From Dactylosporangium sp. AC04546 (GTDB taxonomy: Bacteria; Actinomycetota; Actinomycetes; Mycobacteriales; Micromonosporaceae): 64,000 nucleotides of DNA. Below the pieces are notes generated by a model, which made no database searches, was not told where the DNA came from, and saw nothing but the letters and a program-made list of their open reading frames with translations. Position numbers and translations under genes: made by a program. Positions 1 through 8,062 of this stretch are shown one piece after another. Numbering within the stretch: position 1 is the stretch's first letter; the number at the start of each line of letters is the position of its first letter. Location: positions 19,682-83,681 of the forward strand of contig NZ_JAHYSG010000052.1 of NCBI RefSeq assembly GCF_022095675.1. The letters run 5' to 3'.

Positions 1-1569
1 GTCGTCCAGGCCGGCCGCGAGGCGCCGGGCCCGCTCGGCGAGGTCGAGCGCGGTGCGGCCGTCGGAGGCGTGCAGCAGCGCGCTCGCGGCGGCGAGCCCG
101 GCCACGACCGCGGGCGACGCGGGCGGCTCGCCGGCGGCCAGGACCCGCTGCACCCACTCGCTCGCCTCCCGGCGCTGGCCGGTGACGTCCCAGAAGCGCT
201 CCAGCGCGGCGATCCAGCGCCAGGCCGCCGGCAGGTCGCCGGCCTCGACGCAGTGGGCCAGCGCGGCCCGGAGGTTCGGCTGCTCCGCGGTGAGCCGGTC
301 GAGCCACCGGCGCTGGCCGGCGCCGCGCAGGTGCCCGGCGGCGTCCTCGGCGAACGCGACGTAGTGGGCGGCGTGGTCGCGGCGGGCGGCCGCGGCGGCG
401 GCGCTGCCGGCCAGCCGCTCGGCCGCGTAGGCGCGGATGGTCTCCAGCAGCCGGTACCGGCGCTCGTCCGCGCCGGCCGAGGTGACGAGCGACTTGTCGA
501 CCAGGGTCGGCAGCAGCGACACGACGGCCCCGGGGTGCACGGCCCGCACGGCGGCGTAGTCGAAGTCGGCCGGGAACACGCCGAGCCGGTCGAACAGTGC
601 CCGCTCGTCGTCGTCGAGCAGCCGGTAGCTCCAGTCGATCGCGCCGCGCAGCGTGCGGTGGCGCGGGCCGGTGGTGCGGGCGCCCGCGGAGAGCAGGTCG
701 AAGCGGTGCTCCAGGTGCTCGACGAGCTCGGCCGGCCCGAAGGTGCGGATCCGCGACGCGGCCAGCTCGATCGCGAGGGGCAGCCCGTCGACCCGCCGGC
801 AGAGCGCGGCGACCGCGGCCGCGTTGGCGTCGGTGAGCGCGAAGCCGGGTGACGCGGCGGCGGCCCGCTCGACGAACAGCCGGACCGCGGCGCTGTCCCC
901 GACGGCGGCGCCGTCCTCCGGCACGTCGAGCGGCGGCACGGGGTACACCACCTCCCCCGGCACACCGAGTGGCTCCCGGCTCGTCGCGAGCACCGCCAGC
1001 GACCCGCCGCCGAGCAGCTCGGCGACGACGGCGGCGGCCTCGGCCACGACGTGCTCGCAGTTGTCCACCAGCAGCAGGCCGGTCACGTCGGAGGCGAGCG
1101 ACCAGCCGGGCTCGGGCACGACGCCGAGGGCCCGCGCGACGACGCCGCCGACCAGGTCCGCGGTCACCGGCGCAAGGTCGGCGAAGAAGACGACCGGACC
1201 GGCGACGTGCAGCGCGAGGCGCGTCTTGCCCACGCCGCCGGGGCCGACGAGCGTCACGAGGCGGTGGGTACCGAGCCGTTCGCGCACCTCGGCCGCCTCC
1301 CGCTCGCGCCCGACGAGGCTGGTCAGCGGGGCCGGTGCCGCCGGGCGGCCCGGGACCGGCCGGCGCAGCAGGCGCTCGCCGGCCTCGACGAGCCCGGCCC
1401 GGTCGGCCACGCCCAGCTTGCGCAGCAGGGCCGCGATGTGGCTCTCCACGGTGCGGATCGAGACGTGCAGCCGCTCGGCGATCTCGCGGTTACGCAGCCG
1501 CTCGCCCACCGCCCGCAGGACCTCGGCCTCCCGCTCGGTGACGCCGGCCCGGGCCAGCTCGTCTGCCAT
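1..1569 (-). CDS. LuxR-type HTH / NB-ARC-like ATPase regulator (3' end outside window)
   Basis: Transcriptional regulator whose remaining C-terminal part lies beyond the window edge; 523 codons are visible. The N-terminus (about residues 8-70) is a LuxR-type helix-turn-helix containing TEREAEVLRAVG, NREIAERL and SIRTVESHIAALLRKLG. It is followed by a P-loop ATPase with GPGGVGKT at 109-116 and a Walker B-like LLLVDNCEH at 165-173, as in AfsR/NB-ARC-type regulators. The HTH-first order is the reverse of the usual LAL layout, where the HTH is C-terminal. The ATG at 1569 gives the HTH directly. It is divergent from the FAD monooxygenase, and a 10-bp inverted repeat lies between them, so control of that gene pair and of itself is likely. 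The target signal is unknown. Confidence 0.85.
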   Translation of the reverse strand, partial: MADELARAGVTEREAEVLRAVGERLRNREIAERLHVSIRTVESHIAALLRKLGVADRAGLVEAGERLLRRPVPGRPAAPAPLTSLVGREREAAEVRERLGTHRLVTLVGPGGVGKTRLALHVAGPVVFFADLAPVTADLVGGVVARALGVVPEPGWSLASDVTGLLLVDNCEHVVAEAAAVVAELLGGGSLAVLATSREPLGVPGEVVYPVPPLDVPEDGAAVGDSAAVRLFVERAAAASPGFALTDANAAAVAALCRRVDGLPLAIELAASRIRTFGPAELVEHLEHRFDLLSAGARTTGPRHRTLRGAIDWSYRLLDDDERALFDRLGVFPADFDYAAVRAVHPGAVVSLLPTLVDKSLVTSAGADERRYRLLETIRAYAAERLAGSAAAAAARRDHAAHYVAFAEDAAGHLRGAGQRRWLDRLTAEQPNLRAALAHCVEAGDLPAAWRWIAALERFWDVTGQRREASEWVQRVLAAGEPPASPAVVAGLAAASALLHASDGRTALDLAERARRLAAGLDD

Positions 1570-1585
1570 GCACGCATTCTCCACG

Positions 1586-1624
1586 GCCGCACGGACGCGG
1601 CGTCAGTGCGAAGTTCCGTGCGGC
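1586..1624. promoter_or_regulatory. Inverted repeat in divergent promoter region (candidate operator)
   Basis: GCCGCACGGA at 1586-1595 is repeated as the exact reverse complement TCCGTGCGGC at 1615-1624, with a 19-base spacer. It lies in the short region between the divergent LuxR-ATPase and monooxygenase starts, a natural place for an operator of the LuxR-type protein. The symmetry is seen; the role is inferred. Confidence 0.4.
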
Positions 1625-1666
1625 GCACGGATGAGTCCGGGCGCCCGGGCGGCGACGCTCATCGGT

Positions 1667-2824
1667 GTGAACACCCGCTCCGACGTCGTCATCGTGGGCG
1701 CCCGCGCCGCGGGCGCCGCGACCGCGCTGCTGCTGGCCCGGCTGGGCCACGACGTGGTCGTGCTCGACCGGGCCGTCTTCCCGGCCGACACGCTCTCGAC
1801 CCACCAGATCGCCCGGACCGGCGTGGTGCAGCTGCACCGCTGGGGGCTGCTCGACGCGGTCCTCGGCACCGGCGCGCCCGCGATCCGCAGGGTGTCGTTC
1901 ACCGCGGGCGGCGAGACCGTCACCCGCGCCGTGAAGGACAAGGCCGGCGTGGACCTGCTCGTCGCGCCGCGCCGGCAGGTGCTCGACACCCTCCTCGCCG
2001 AGGCCGCCGCCCGGGCCGGTGCCCGGATCCGGTTCGGCGTGACCGCCACCGGGCTGCGCCGCGACGGCACCGGCCGGGTCGTCGCGGTCACCGGCCACGA
2101 CGGGCGGGGCGACCCGGTGCGCTACGACGGGCGGTTCGTCGTCGGCGCCGACGGCCTGCGCTCGATGGTGGCCCGCGAGGCCGGGGCCGCGGTCGTCGAG
2201 GAGCACGCCGCCGGCGGCGCCGCCCAGTACGCCTACTACGACGGCGTCCCGTGGGACGGCATCGAGCTGATCATCGCCGACCGCGCGCTCACCGGGGTCT
2301 TCCCGACCCACGACGGCGCGGCCTGCGTGTGGATCTGCGGGCCGTCCGGCGACGCGCACCGGGCCCGGCGGGCCCGCCCGACGCGGGCCGAGGCGTTCAC
2401 CGCCTACCTGCGCCGCACCGCGCCCGAGCTCGCCCGCCGGCTGGAGCACGGGCGGCGGGTCTCGCCCGTCACCGGCATGCTGCGCACCCCGAACGTGCGC
2501 CGCGCGGCGCACGGCCCCGGCTGGGCGCTCGTCGGCGACGCCGCCTACCACCGCGACGCGGTGACCGGCCTCGGCATCAGCGACGCGTACCGCGACGCCG
2601 AGCTGCTGGCCGCCGCCCTCGACGCGGCGCTGCGCGGCACGACCGACGAGCGCGCCGCGCTGGCCGGCTACCGGCACCGCCACGAGCTCGCCCTGCGCGA
2701 GCTGTTCGACCTGACCCTCGCCCTGGCCGCGTACCCGCCGGTGCCGCGCTTCGTCGAGCTGCAGAAGCGGCTCGCCGTGGCGATCGACACGGCGGCGGCC
2801 GACCTGCTCACCCTGTCCCAATAG
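1667..2824 (+). CDS. FAD-dependent monooxygenase / geranylgeranyl reductase-like oxidoreductase
   Basis: Flavoprotein of about 385 residues in the PHBH-type FAD oxidoreductase superfamily. Seen are the N-terminal dinucleotide fold (VVIVGARAAGAATALLLARL), a VGADGLRS motif near residue 160 and the GDAAYH...GLGISDAYRDAELLA flavin-ribityl motif near 290-310. The substrate cannot be told. The GTG at 1667 directly precedes the FAD fold; an in-frame ATG at 1631 would add 12 residues. The stop is 15 bases before the OsmC gene, so the two are probably cotranscribed. The LuxR-type ATPase gene is divergent. It could be a hydroxylase of an aromatic or a saturating reductase. Confidence 0.85.
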   Translation: MNTRSDVVIVGARAAGAATALLLARLGHDVVVLDRAVFPADTLSTHQIARTGVVQLHRWGLLDAVLGTGAPAIRRVSFTAGGETVTRAVKDKAGVDLLVAPRRQVLDTLLAEAAARAGARIRFGVTATGLRRDGTGRVVAVTGHDGRGDPVRYDGRFVVGADGLRSMVAREAGAAVVEEHAAGGAAQYAYYDGVPWDGIELIIADRALTGVFPTHDGAACVWICGPSGDAHRARRARPTRAEAFTAYLRRTAPELARRLEHGRRVSPVTGMLRTPNVRRAAHGPGWALVGDAAYHRDAVTGLGISDAYRDAELLAAALDAALRGTTDERAALAGYRHRHELALRELFDLTLALAAYPPVPRFVELQKRLAVAIDTAAADLLTLSQ

Positions 2825-2839
2825 TTGAAAGGACCCGAA

Positions 2840-3409
2840 ATGACCACCGCACTCAACGACTCCACCCGCAACGGCGTCGACACGGCCACCCTGTTCGCCA
2901 CGATCGACGCGGTGAAGGCCGCGCCGGAGGCCGCCCGGTTCCAGTTCCGGGCGCACAACGAGTGGCTCAGCGGCACCCACAGCCGCGGCACCATCCACGA
3001 CTACTTCGGCGTCGGCGACGAGCGCGAGCACGAGCGGACGTTCACGTTCGACGCCGACCACCCGGCCGTGCTGGTCGGGCGGGACAACGGCCCCACGCCG
3101 GTGGAGTACGTGCTGCACGCCCTCGCCGCCTGCCTCACCGCGGGCCTGGCCAACATCGCCGCGGCCCGCGGCATCCGGCTCACCGAGGTCCGCTCGACGG
3201 TGACCGGCGACATCGACCTCAACGGCATCCTCGGGCTCGACCCGGCCGTCCGCAACGGCTACCAGGGCATCACGGTCCGGTTCACAGTCAAGGGCGACGC
3301 CCCGGCCGAGGACCTGCGCCGCCTGGTCGAGCAGTCGCAGGCCCGCTCCGCCGTGCTCGACGTCATCACCAACCAGGTCCCCGTCACCGTCGAGGTCACC
3401 ACCGCCTGA
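2840..3409 (+). CDS. OsmC/Ohr family protein
   Basis: OsmC-family protein of 189 residues, a fold that reduces organic hydroperoxides through a pair of cysteines or acts in stress protection. The family pattern GPTPVEYVLHALAACLTAGLANIAAARGI carries the peroxidatic-type Cys in AACLTAG. A second clear resolving Cys is not evident in the C-terminal half, as in several OsmC subfamilies. The ATG at 2840 has a GAAAGGA ribosome site about 7 bases upstream. It follows the FAD monooxygenase closely, so it may protect against peroxide formed by that enzyme (inference). Confidence 0.88.
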   Translation: MTTALNDSTRNGVDTATLFATIDAVKAAPEAARFQFRAHNEWLSGTHSRGTIHDYFGVGDEREHERTFTFDADHPAVLVGRDNGPTPVEYVLHALAACLTAGLANIAAARGIRLTEVRSTVTGDIDLNGILGLDPAVRNGYQGITVRFTVKGDAPAEDLRRLVEQSQARSAVLDVITNQVPVTVEVTTA

Positions 3410-3500
3410 GGTCGCCCGCGCTCGTGGCCGCGGTCCGCTGCGTCCAGGGGCGGCACGCTGTCCGCCGCGGTCTCCAGGAGCGTAGGTGTCTTGGGTTGGG

Positions 3501-3542
3501 CGATATTCCTGTGGGGATTATTTATTCCTCACAGGAATATCG
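3501..3542. repeat. AT-rich 17-bp inverted repeat in convergent intergenic gap
   Basis: CGATATTCCTGTGGGGA at 3501-3517 pairs with TCCTCACAGGAATATCG at 3526-3542 (one mismatch) around the loop TTATTTAT. It sits between the convergent OsmC and M20 amidohydrolase genes and is strikingly AT-rich for this genome. It could act as a bidirectional terminator hairpin, although no T-tract follows on either strand, or be an operator or a small mobile-element scar. The rest of 3410-3591 shows no gene. Confidence 0.6.
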
Positions 3543-3591
3543 TTCAGCGCCACACCATGTCTCCTGGTCGGGTGCTGCACCCACTGGCCCC

Positions 3592-4782
3592 CTACGGCGC
3601 CGGCTCCGTACTCTCGGCCCGCGTCAGGCGGCGCGCCGCGAGCTCGGCGAGCAGGACCGCCCCGTCGTAGAGAACGCTGTCGTCGAACAGGGCCCGCGGC
3701 GAGTGGTTGCTGGGCACGGCCGTGTGGTCGTCGCCGGCGGCGGCGCTCAGGAACAGGTAGGCGCCCGGCACGCGCTGGAGCACCCGGGAGAAGTCCTCGG
3801 ACCCCGCATCCGGGTGCTCCATGCGCTGGAACCGGCCGGCGCCGAACAGCTCGCCCACGGTGCCGGCCACGAACTCGTACGAAGCGGTGTCGTTGACGGT
3901 GACCGGGTACTCCATCTCGAAGCGCACGTCGGCCCGCAGCCCGTGGGCGGCGGCGATGCCCTCGCAGAGTCGCACCGAGTCGCGGGCCATCTGCTCGGCC
4001 GCGGCCGTGCTGAACGTGCGGACCGTGGCCTCGAAGACCGCCTCGTCGGGGATGATGTTGCGCAGCGTGCCCGCGTGGAAGCTGCCGACCGTGACCACCA
4101 CCGGCTCGAACGGGCTGAACCGCCGGCCCACCATCGTCTGCAGCGCGGTCACCATCTCGCAGGCGGCCGGGATCGGGTCGAGGGCGTCGTGCGGCGCCGA
4201 GCCGTGCCCGCCCGCGCCGACCACCCGCACGAACAGCCCCGCCGCGGCCGACATCAGCGGGCCGGGGCGGCTGGCGAACACGCCGCGCGGGAAGTCGGCC
4301 GAGGTCACGTGCAGGCCGTAGGCGAAGTCGGCCGGGCGGCCGGCCGCGTCGAGCACGCCCTCGTCGATCATCAGCCCGGCGCCGTTGTGGCCCTCCTCGC
4401 CCGGCTGGAACATGAAGACCACGTCGCCGGCCAGCTCCTCGCGCCGCGCGGCGAGCAGGCGGGCGGCGCCGACCAGGCCCGCGGTGTGCAGGTCGTGGCC
4501 GCAGGCGTGCATGACGCCGGGGACCGTGGAGGCGAACGGCACGTCGGCCGCCTCGTGCACCGGCAGCGCGTCCATGTCGCCGCGCAGCAGCACGACCGGT
4601 CCGGGGGCTCCCCCGCGCAGCACCGCGGTCACCGACGACAGTGCGGTCCCGGTGCGCACCTCCAGCGGCAGCCCGGCCAGGGCGTCGAGCACCCGCCGCT
4701 GGGTGCCCGGCAGGTCGAGGCCGATCTCCGGGTGGCGGTGCAGGTCCCGCCGCAGCTCGATCAGATCTTCACGCAGTCCCAT
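3592..4782 (-). CDS. M20 family metallo-amidohydrolase
   Basis: Zinc-dependent amidohydrolase of 396 residues (hippurate hydrolase / N-acyl amino acid amidohydrolase group) that cleaves N-acyl or amide bonds of small molecules in the cytoplasm. Metal-site motifs are visible: GDMDALPVHE, HACGHDLHTA, PGEEGHNGA and the C-terminal HPDAGSEDFS. The dimerisation insert with GAGGHGSAPH is present. The start is the ATG at 4782 (MGLREDLIELRRDLHRHPE), the usual N-terminus of the family. It overlaps the end of the preceding small DeoR-like gene by 14 bases and is the last gene of the sugar importer/alpha-galactosidase operon. Its link to sugar use is not obvious; it may deacylate a modified sugar or amino acid. 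Confidence 0.9.
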   Translation of the reverse strand: MGLREDLIELRRDLHRHPEIGLDLPGTQRRVLDALAGLPLEVRTGTALSSVTAVLRGGAPGPVVLLRGDMDALPVHEAADVPFASTVPGVMHACGHDLHTAGLVGAARLLAARREELAGDVVFMFQPGEEGHNGAGLMIDEGVLDAAGRPADFAYGLHVTSADFPRGVFASRPGPLMSAAAGLFVRVVGAGGHGSAPHDALDPIPAACEMVTALQTMVGRRFSPFEPVVVTVGSFHAGTLRNIIPDEAVFEATVRTFSTAAAEQMARDSVRLCEGIAAAHGLRADVRFEMEYPVTVNDTASYEFVAGTVGELFGAGRFQRMEHPDAGSEDFSRVLQRVPGAYLFLSAAAGDDHTAVPSNHSPRALFDDSVLYDGAVLLAELAARRLTRAESTEPAP

Positions 4783-5134
4783 CCGCGCCACGGTACCGGC
4801 GGAGCCGCCCGCAGGCCTCGAGGGCCTGGTGGAGGGCGTGCTCGGCGGCGGTGAGGTCGTGCCGGTCGAGGGCGTGCCGGACCCGGACCAGGCAGGTCGC
4901 GAGCAGCCGGGCGTCGCCGCGGGACGCCTGGGCCCGGGTGGCGCCGCCGCGGATGCGGGTGAGGGCACCGCTGGTCGCCAGCCGGGCCAGGTCCCGCTGG
5001 GTGGTGGCCAGCGACGCGCCGGTCGCGTCGCTGACCTCGGTGACCGTCACGTACTCGCGCTGGGCCAGCAGTTCGAGGATGCGCCGGTGCCGGACCGCCG
5101 GCAGCATCGGCGTCTCGGCTTGCCTGGTGACCAT
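4769..5134 (-). CDS. Small DeoR-type HTH protein
   Basis: A 121-residue protein with a DeoR-like winged helix (RRILELLAQREYVTVTEVSD, ASLATTQRDLARL, GALTRIRGGAT) at about residues 17-68. A short helical tail follows instead of the usual 180-residue sugar-phosphate-sensing domain. It may be a reduced regulator that needs a partner, or a phosphate-independent repressor. It lies inside the operon, 4 bases after the alpha-galactosidase stop, and overlaps the M20 gene by 14 bases. No strong ribosome site precedes the ATG at 5134; an internal ATG at 5107 is an alternative. Function beyond DNA binding is inferred. Confidence 0.75.
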   Translation of the reverse strand: MVTRQAETPMLPAVRHRRILELLAQREYVTVTEVSDATGASLATTQRDLARLATSGALTRIRGGATRAQASRGDARLLATCLVRVRHALDRHDLTAAEHALHQALEACGRLRRYRGADGTA

Positions 5135-5138
5135 GGCG

Positions 5139-6632
5139 TCAGGAGATGGGGTACAGCTGGTCGCCGGTGCCGGCCGCGACGGCCGGGCCGAAGTCGACCT
5201 CCCGCCCGTCGACGGTGAACCGGTACCGGCTCAGCTGCCGGATCGCCGGGGTGGCGTCGAGGTACTCGCGCAGGTCCTCCAGCTCGGCCGGGGTCAGCCA
5301 GCTCGGCGGGTCGGAGACCGCGCGGAAGCCGCAGACGTCGGCGAGGTCGCGCAGCCACCGCAGCTGCTGGCTGGTGAGCAGGTTGAGCTTGCTGCGGAAG
5401 TACACGACGTCGGGGTCGACCTCCACGAGCGGCGACTGCCACAGCCGGTGCACGCTGTTGACGACGGCGTTGCGGGCGGTGGCGTCGGACGGGTCGACCG
5501 AGGCGTAGTTGTCCCACATCGGGGCCACGTCGGGGCCGCTGCGCAGGCCGTCGAGCAGGCCGAGCGAGGGCAGCAGGATCGCGCCGGAGCCGAGCAGGTA
5601 GACGTCGTCGCCGGCGACCTCGCGGATGAGGGCGAGCCCGTCGCGGTACACCTGCTCGCGGTGGCGCCCCGGCAGGTAGGCGGCCGCGGCGTTGATGAAG
5701 TCGAGCTTGAGATATTTGAATCCCCACTCGTGCACGACGGTGCGGATCAGGTCGGCGACATGCTCCAGCGCGGCCGGCAGGGTGAGGTCGAGCGCGTAGT
5801 AGGGTCCGCCCCAGTTGTAGCCGGCGACGACGGGCTGACCGGAGGCGGAGCGCAGCAGCAGCTCCGGGCGCTCGGTGGCCAGCCGCGAGTTGGGCAGCGC
5901 GATGAACGGGGCGAGCCACAGCCCCGGGGTGAACCCGGCGTCGGCGATGCGGTCGGCGAGGCTGCGCATGCCGCTGGGGAACTTCGCGTTGGGCACCCAG
6001 TCGCCGACCTTCTCCTCCCAGCCGTCGTCGATCTGCACGACGTCGAAGGGCAGCCCGGCCAGGTCGGCGACGTCCTTGGCGAGCTGGGCCTCGGTGACGT
6101 TCTCGTAGTAGGCGTACCAGCTGCACCAGACGTTGCCGGCCCGGCGGCCGCGCACGCCGAAGCGCTCGGCGAGCTGGGCGGCGTAGGCGGCGAACACCTC
6201 CTGCTCGTCGCCGTGGGCGAGGAACCAGTCGGCGCCGCCGGTCGCGTACCAGCCGGTGAGCGTGTCGCGGTCGGCGACGAGCCGCGGGGTGTCCAGGCCC
6301 AGCGCGCCGAGCAGGAGCGTGGAGCCGTCGGCGCCGTGCAGCGCGGCGACCGCCGACGAGTGGTGCCGGGACGGGTCGTCGAACGCGGGGTCGTCCGCGG
6401 TGACGAGCCGGGTCGGGTTCGGCACACGCAGCGGAGGTTGGCTCAGCGGCCGCCAGCCACAGGGACTCCACGAGTTCTGCCCGTGCCGGTAGAACGATGC
6501 GTCGTCGAGTCCGTGCAGGACCGCGACCCGGCCCGGGGGCAGCAGGACGCCGCCGGGGACCGGCCGCGGTGCGCCTTGGCCGGAGTGCTGGAGGGCGAAC
6601 GAGCGTCCGCCGAGCTCCACGAGCTGTGCCAT
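5139..6632 (-). CDS. Alpha-galactosidase, glycoside hydrolase family 36
   Basis: Retaining glycoside hydrolase of 497 residues, with no signal peptide and thus cytoplasmic. It would release terminal alpha-galactose (or a related alpha-sugar) from an imported oligosaccharide. GH36 marks are WCSWYAYYENVTE at 169-181, the IDDGWEE loop at 201-207, the nucleophile Asp311 in KYLKLDFINA and the probable acid/base Asp368 in LRSGPDVAP. It is shorter than classic 700-residue GH36 enzymes, as in the compact actinobacterial subgroup. It lies downstream of its likely importer and was probably induced with it through the ROK operator near 10.0 kb. Alternative specificities in GH36 (beta-L-arabinopyranose, N-acetylgalactosamine) are possible. 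Confidence 0.88.
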   Translation of the reverse strand: MAQLVELGGRSFALQHSGQGAPRPVPGGVLLPPGRVAVLHGLDDASFYRHGQNSWSPCGWRPLSQPPLRVPNPTRLVTADDPAFDDPSRHHSSAVAALHGADGSTLLLGALGLDTPRLVADRDTLTGWYATGGADWFLAHGDEQEVFAAYAAQLAERFGVRGRRAGNVWCSWYAYYENVTEAQLAKDVADLAGLPFDVVQIDDGWEEKVGDWVPNAKFPSGMRSLADRIADAGFTPGLWLAPFIALPNSRLATERPELLLRSASGQPVVAGYNWGGPYYALDLTLPAALEHVADLIRTVVHEWGFKYLKLDFINAAAAYLPGRHREQVYRDGLALIREVAGDDVYLLGSGAILLPSLGLLDGLRSGPDVAPMWDNYASVDPSDATARNAVVNSVHRLWQSPLVEVDPDVVYFRSKLNLLTSQQLRWLRDLADVCGFRAVSDPPSWLTPAELEDLREYLDATPAIRQLSRYRFTVDGREVDFGPAVAAGTGDQLYPIS

Positions 6633-6683
6633 GGTTCTCCTTCGCAGGCGGTGGGGGTGCCCCCGGCACCCCCACCAGGTGGT

Positions 6684-8018
6684 CTACTTGAACAGGGCGT
6701 TGACCTGGTCGTTGGCCTTCTTCAGCGCGTCGGCCGGTGCGGCCTGGCCGAGGACAACGGACTGGATGGCGTCCTGCACGATCTGGCTGACCTCGTTGCC
6801 GTGGTCGCTGATCGGCAGGAAGAAGGTCCCGCCGGGCGCCGCGGCCTCGTCGGTGAAGACGTGCACGTCCCGGCCGGCCGCCTTGTGGGCGGCGAGGGCC
6901 TTCTCGGCGCCGGACTTGATGGCGGGGAACACGACCGCCTTCTCGCCGACGATGTCCTGGCAGGCGGACGAGCCGAGGAACTTCACCCAGGCCCACGCCT
7001 GGTCCGGGTGCTTGGTGCCGGCGTAGATCGCGTCGGACAGGCCGTTGATGGCGGTCTTGCGGCCCTGCGGGCCGACCGGCAGCGGCGCGAAGGCGTACTG
7101 CTGCTTGGCGCCGGTCCCGAGGTACGAGTTGATGGTCCAGGAGCCGACGATGGTGAACGCGGCGCCGCCGGCGTCCATCACGGCGTCGCGGCCGAGCGTG
7201 GACTGCTTGTCGAACTTCGGCGCCCAGCCCTTGTCGATGAGCTTCTTGAACCAGGCGATGGTCTCGGCCAGCTTCGGGTCGTCGTACTTGTACTTCGTGC
7301 CCCACGGGTTCTTGTCGAGGTACGTGAACCCGTTGCTCACGGCCAGGTCGCCCCAGCCGTTCTGGCCCTGCGAGCCGTCGCCCCACTCCGGCAGGAAGCC
7401 GTAGACCTTGACGTTGTTCTTGTCGAAGGCCGGGTCGAGGCCGTTGCGGCCCTGCGCGTCGACGGTCGCCTTGGCGATCGCCTGCTCGAACGTGCCGCCG
7501 TCGGCCGGGTTCCAGGTGAGCTTGTCCAGGCCGGCGCTGTCGGTGACGAGCTTTTTGTTGTAGACGACGGCCATGGTGTCCCAGTCCTTCGGCAGGCCGT
7601 AGCGCTTGCCGTCCTTGACGAACAGGTCGGCCAGGCCCCCCGCGTACTGGGTCAGGTCCACCTTGTCGCGGTCGACGTACGGCTGGATGTCGAGGATCTG
7701 GTTGCTGGAGACGAACTGCGGGTAGTACGAGGCGTGGTCGGTCCAGACGTCGGGCGCGGCGCCGGCGGCCAGCTGGGTGGTGAGGTTCTGCCAGTACTGC
7801 GCCCACGCGGTCTGCGTGAACTTGATCGTGACGCCGGGGTTGGCCTTGGTGAACTCGTCGGCGCAGGCCTGGTAGGCCGGCTGCTGCTTGTCGTCCCAGA
7901 GCCAGTAGTTGAGCACGACGTTGCCGCCGTCCTCGCCGGACTCGCCCGAGCACGCGGCGAGCGGCAGGGCGAGCGCCGCGACGGTGAGCGCCGCCGCGGA
8001 ACGGAGTCGTCTGGACAT
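6684..8018 (-). CDS. ABC sugar transporter, solute-binding lipoprotein
   Basis: Extracellular solute-binding protein of 444 residues, family 1 (MalE-like). The N-terminus is a lipoprotein signal (basic MSRRLRS, hydrophobic stretch, lipobox LAAC with Cys23). The mature part has the family features NYWLWDDK, DVWTDHASYYPQ and AINGLSDAIYAG. The ATG at 8018 has a strong AAAGGGA ribosome site. It captures an oligosaccharide for the two permeases encoded just upstream. No ATPase gene is in the operon, so a shared MsiK-type ATPase elsewhere is expected, as usual in actinomycetes. Confidence 0.93.
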   Translation of the reverse strand: MSRRLRSAAALTVAALALPLAACSGESGEDGGNVVLNYWLWDDKQQPAYQACADEFTKANPGVTIKFTQTAWAQYWQNLTTQLAAGAAPDVWTDHASYYPQFVSSNQILDIQPYVDRDKVDLTQYAGGLADLFVKDGKRYGLPKDWDTMAVVYNKKLVTDSAGLDKLTWNPADGGTFEQAIAKATVDAQGRNGLDPAFDKNNVKVYGFLPEWGDGSQGQNGWGDLAVSNGFTYLDKNPWGTKYKYDDPKLAETIAWFKKLIDKGWAPKFDKQSTLGRDAVMDAGGAAFTIVGSWTINSYLGTGAKQQYAFAPLPVGPQGRKTAINGLSDAIYAGTKHPDQAWAWVKFLGSSACQDIVGEKAVVFPAIKSGAEKALAAHKAAGRDVHVFTDEAAAPGGTFFLPISDHGNEVSQIVQDAIQSVVLGQAAPADALKKANDQVNALFK

Positions 8019-8062
8019 CGGGTTCCCTTTCACGGATTGGGTCAGGGGTGTCGCAGGGGGTG

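Noticed and set aside
3501..3542. Reading the AT-rich inverted repeat as a classic T-tract terminator
   Set aside because: No T-run follows on either strand and the stem is AT-rich, so only an inverted repeat is claimed.
1051..4854. Long plus-strand frame spanning several genes
   Set aside because: Arg/Gly/Pro-rich translation without domains; it crosses the monooxygenase, OsmC and M20 genes, which have clear motifs in other frames.
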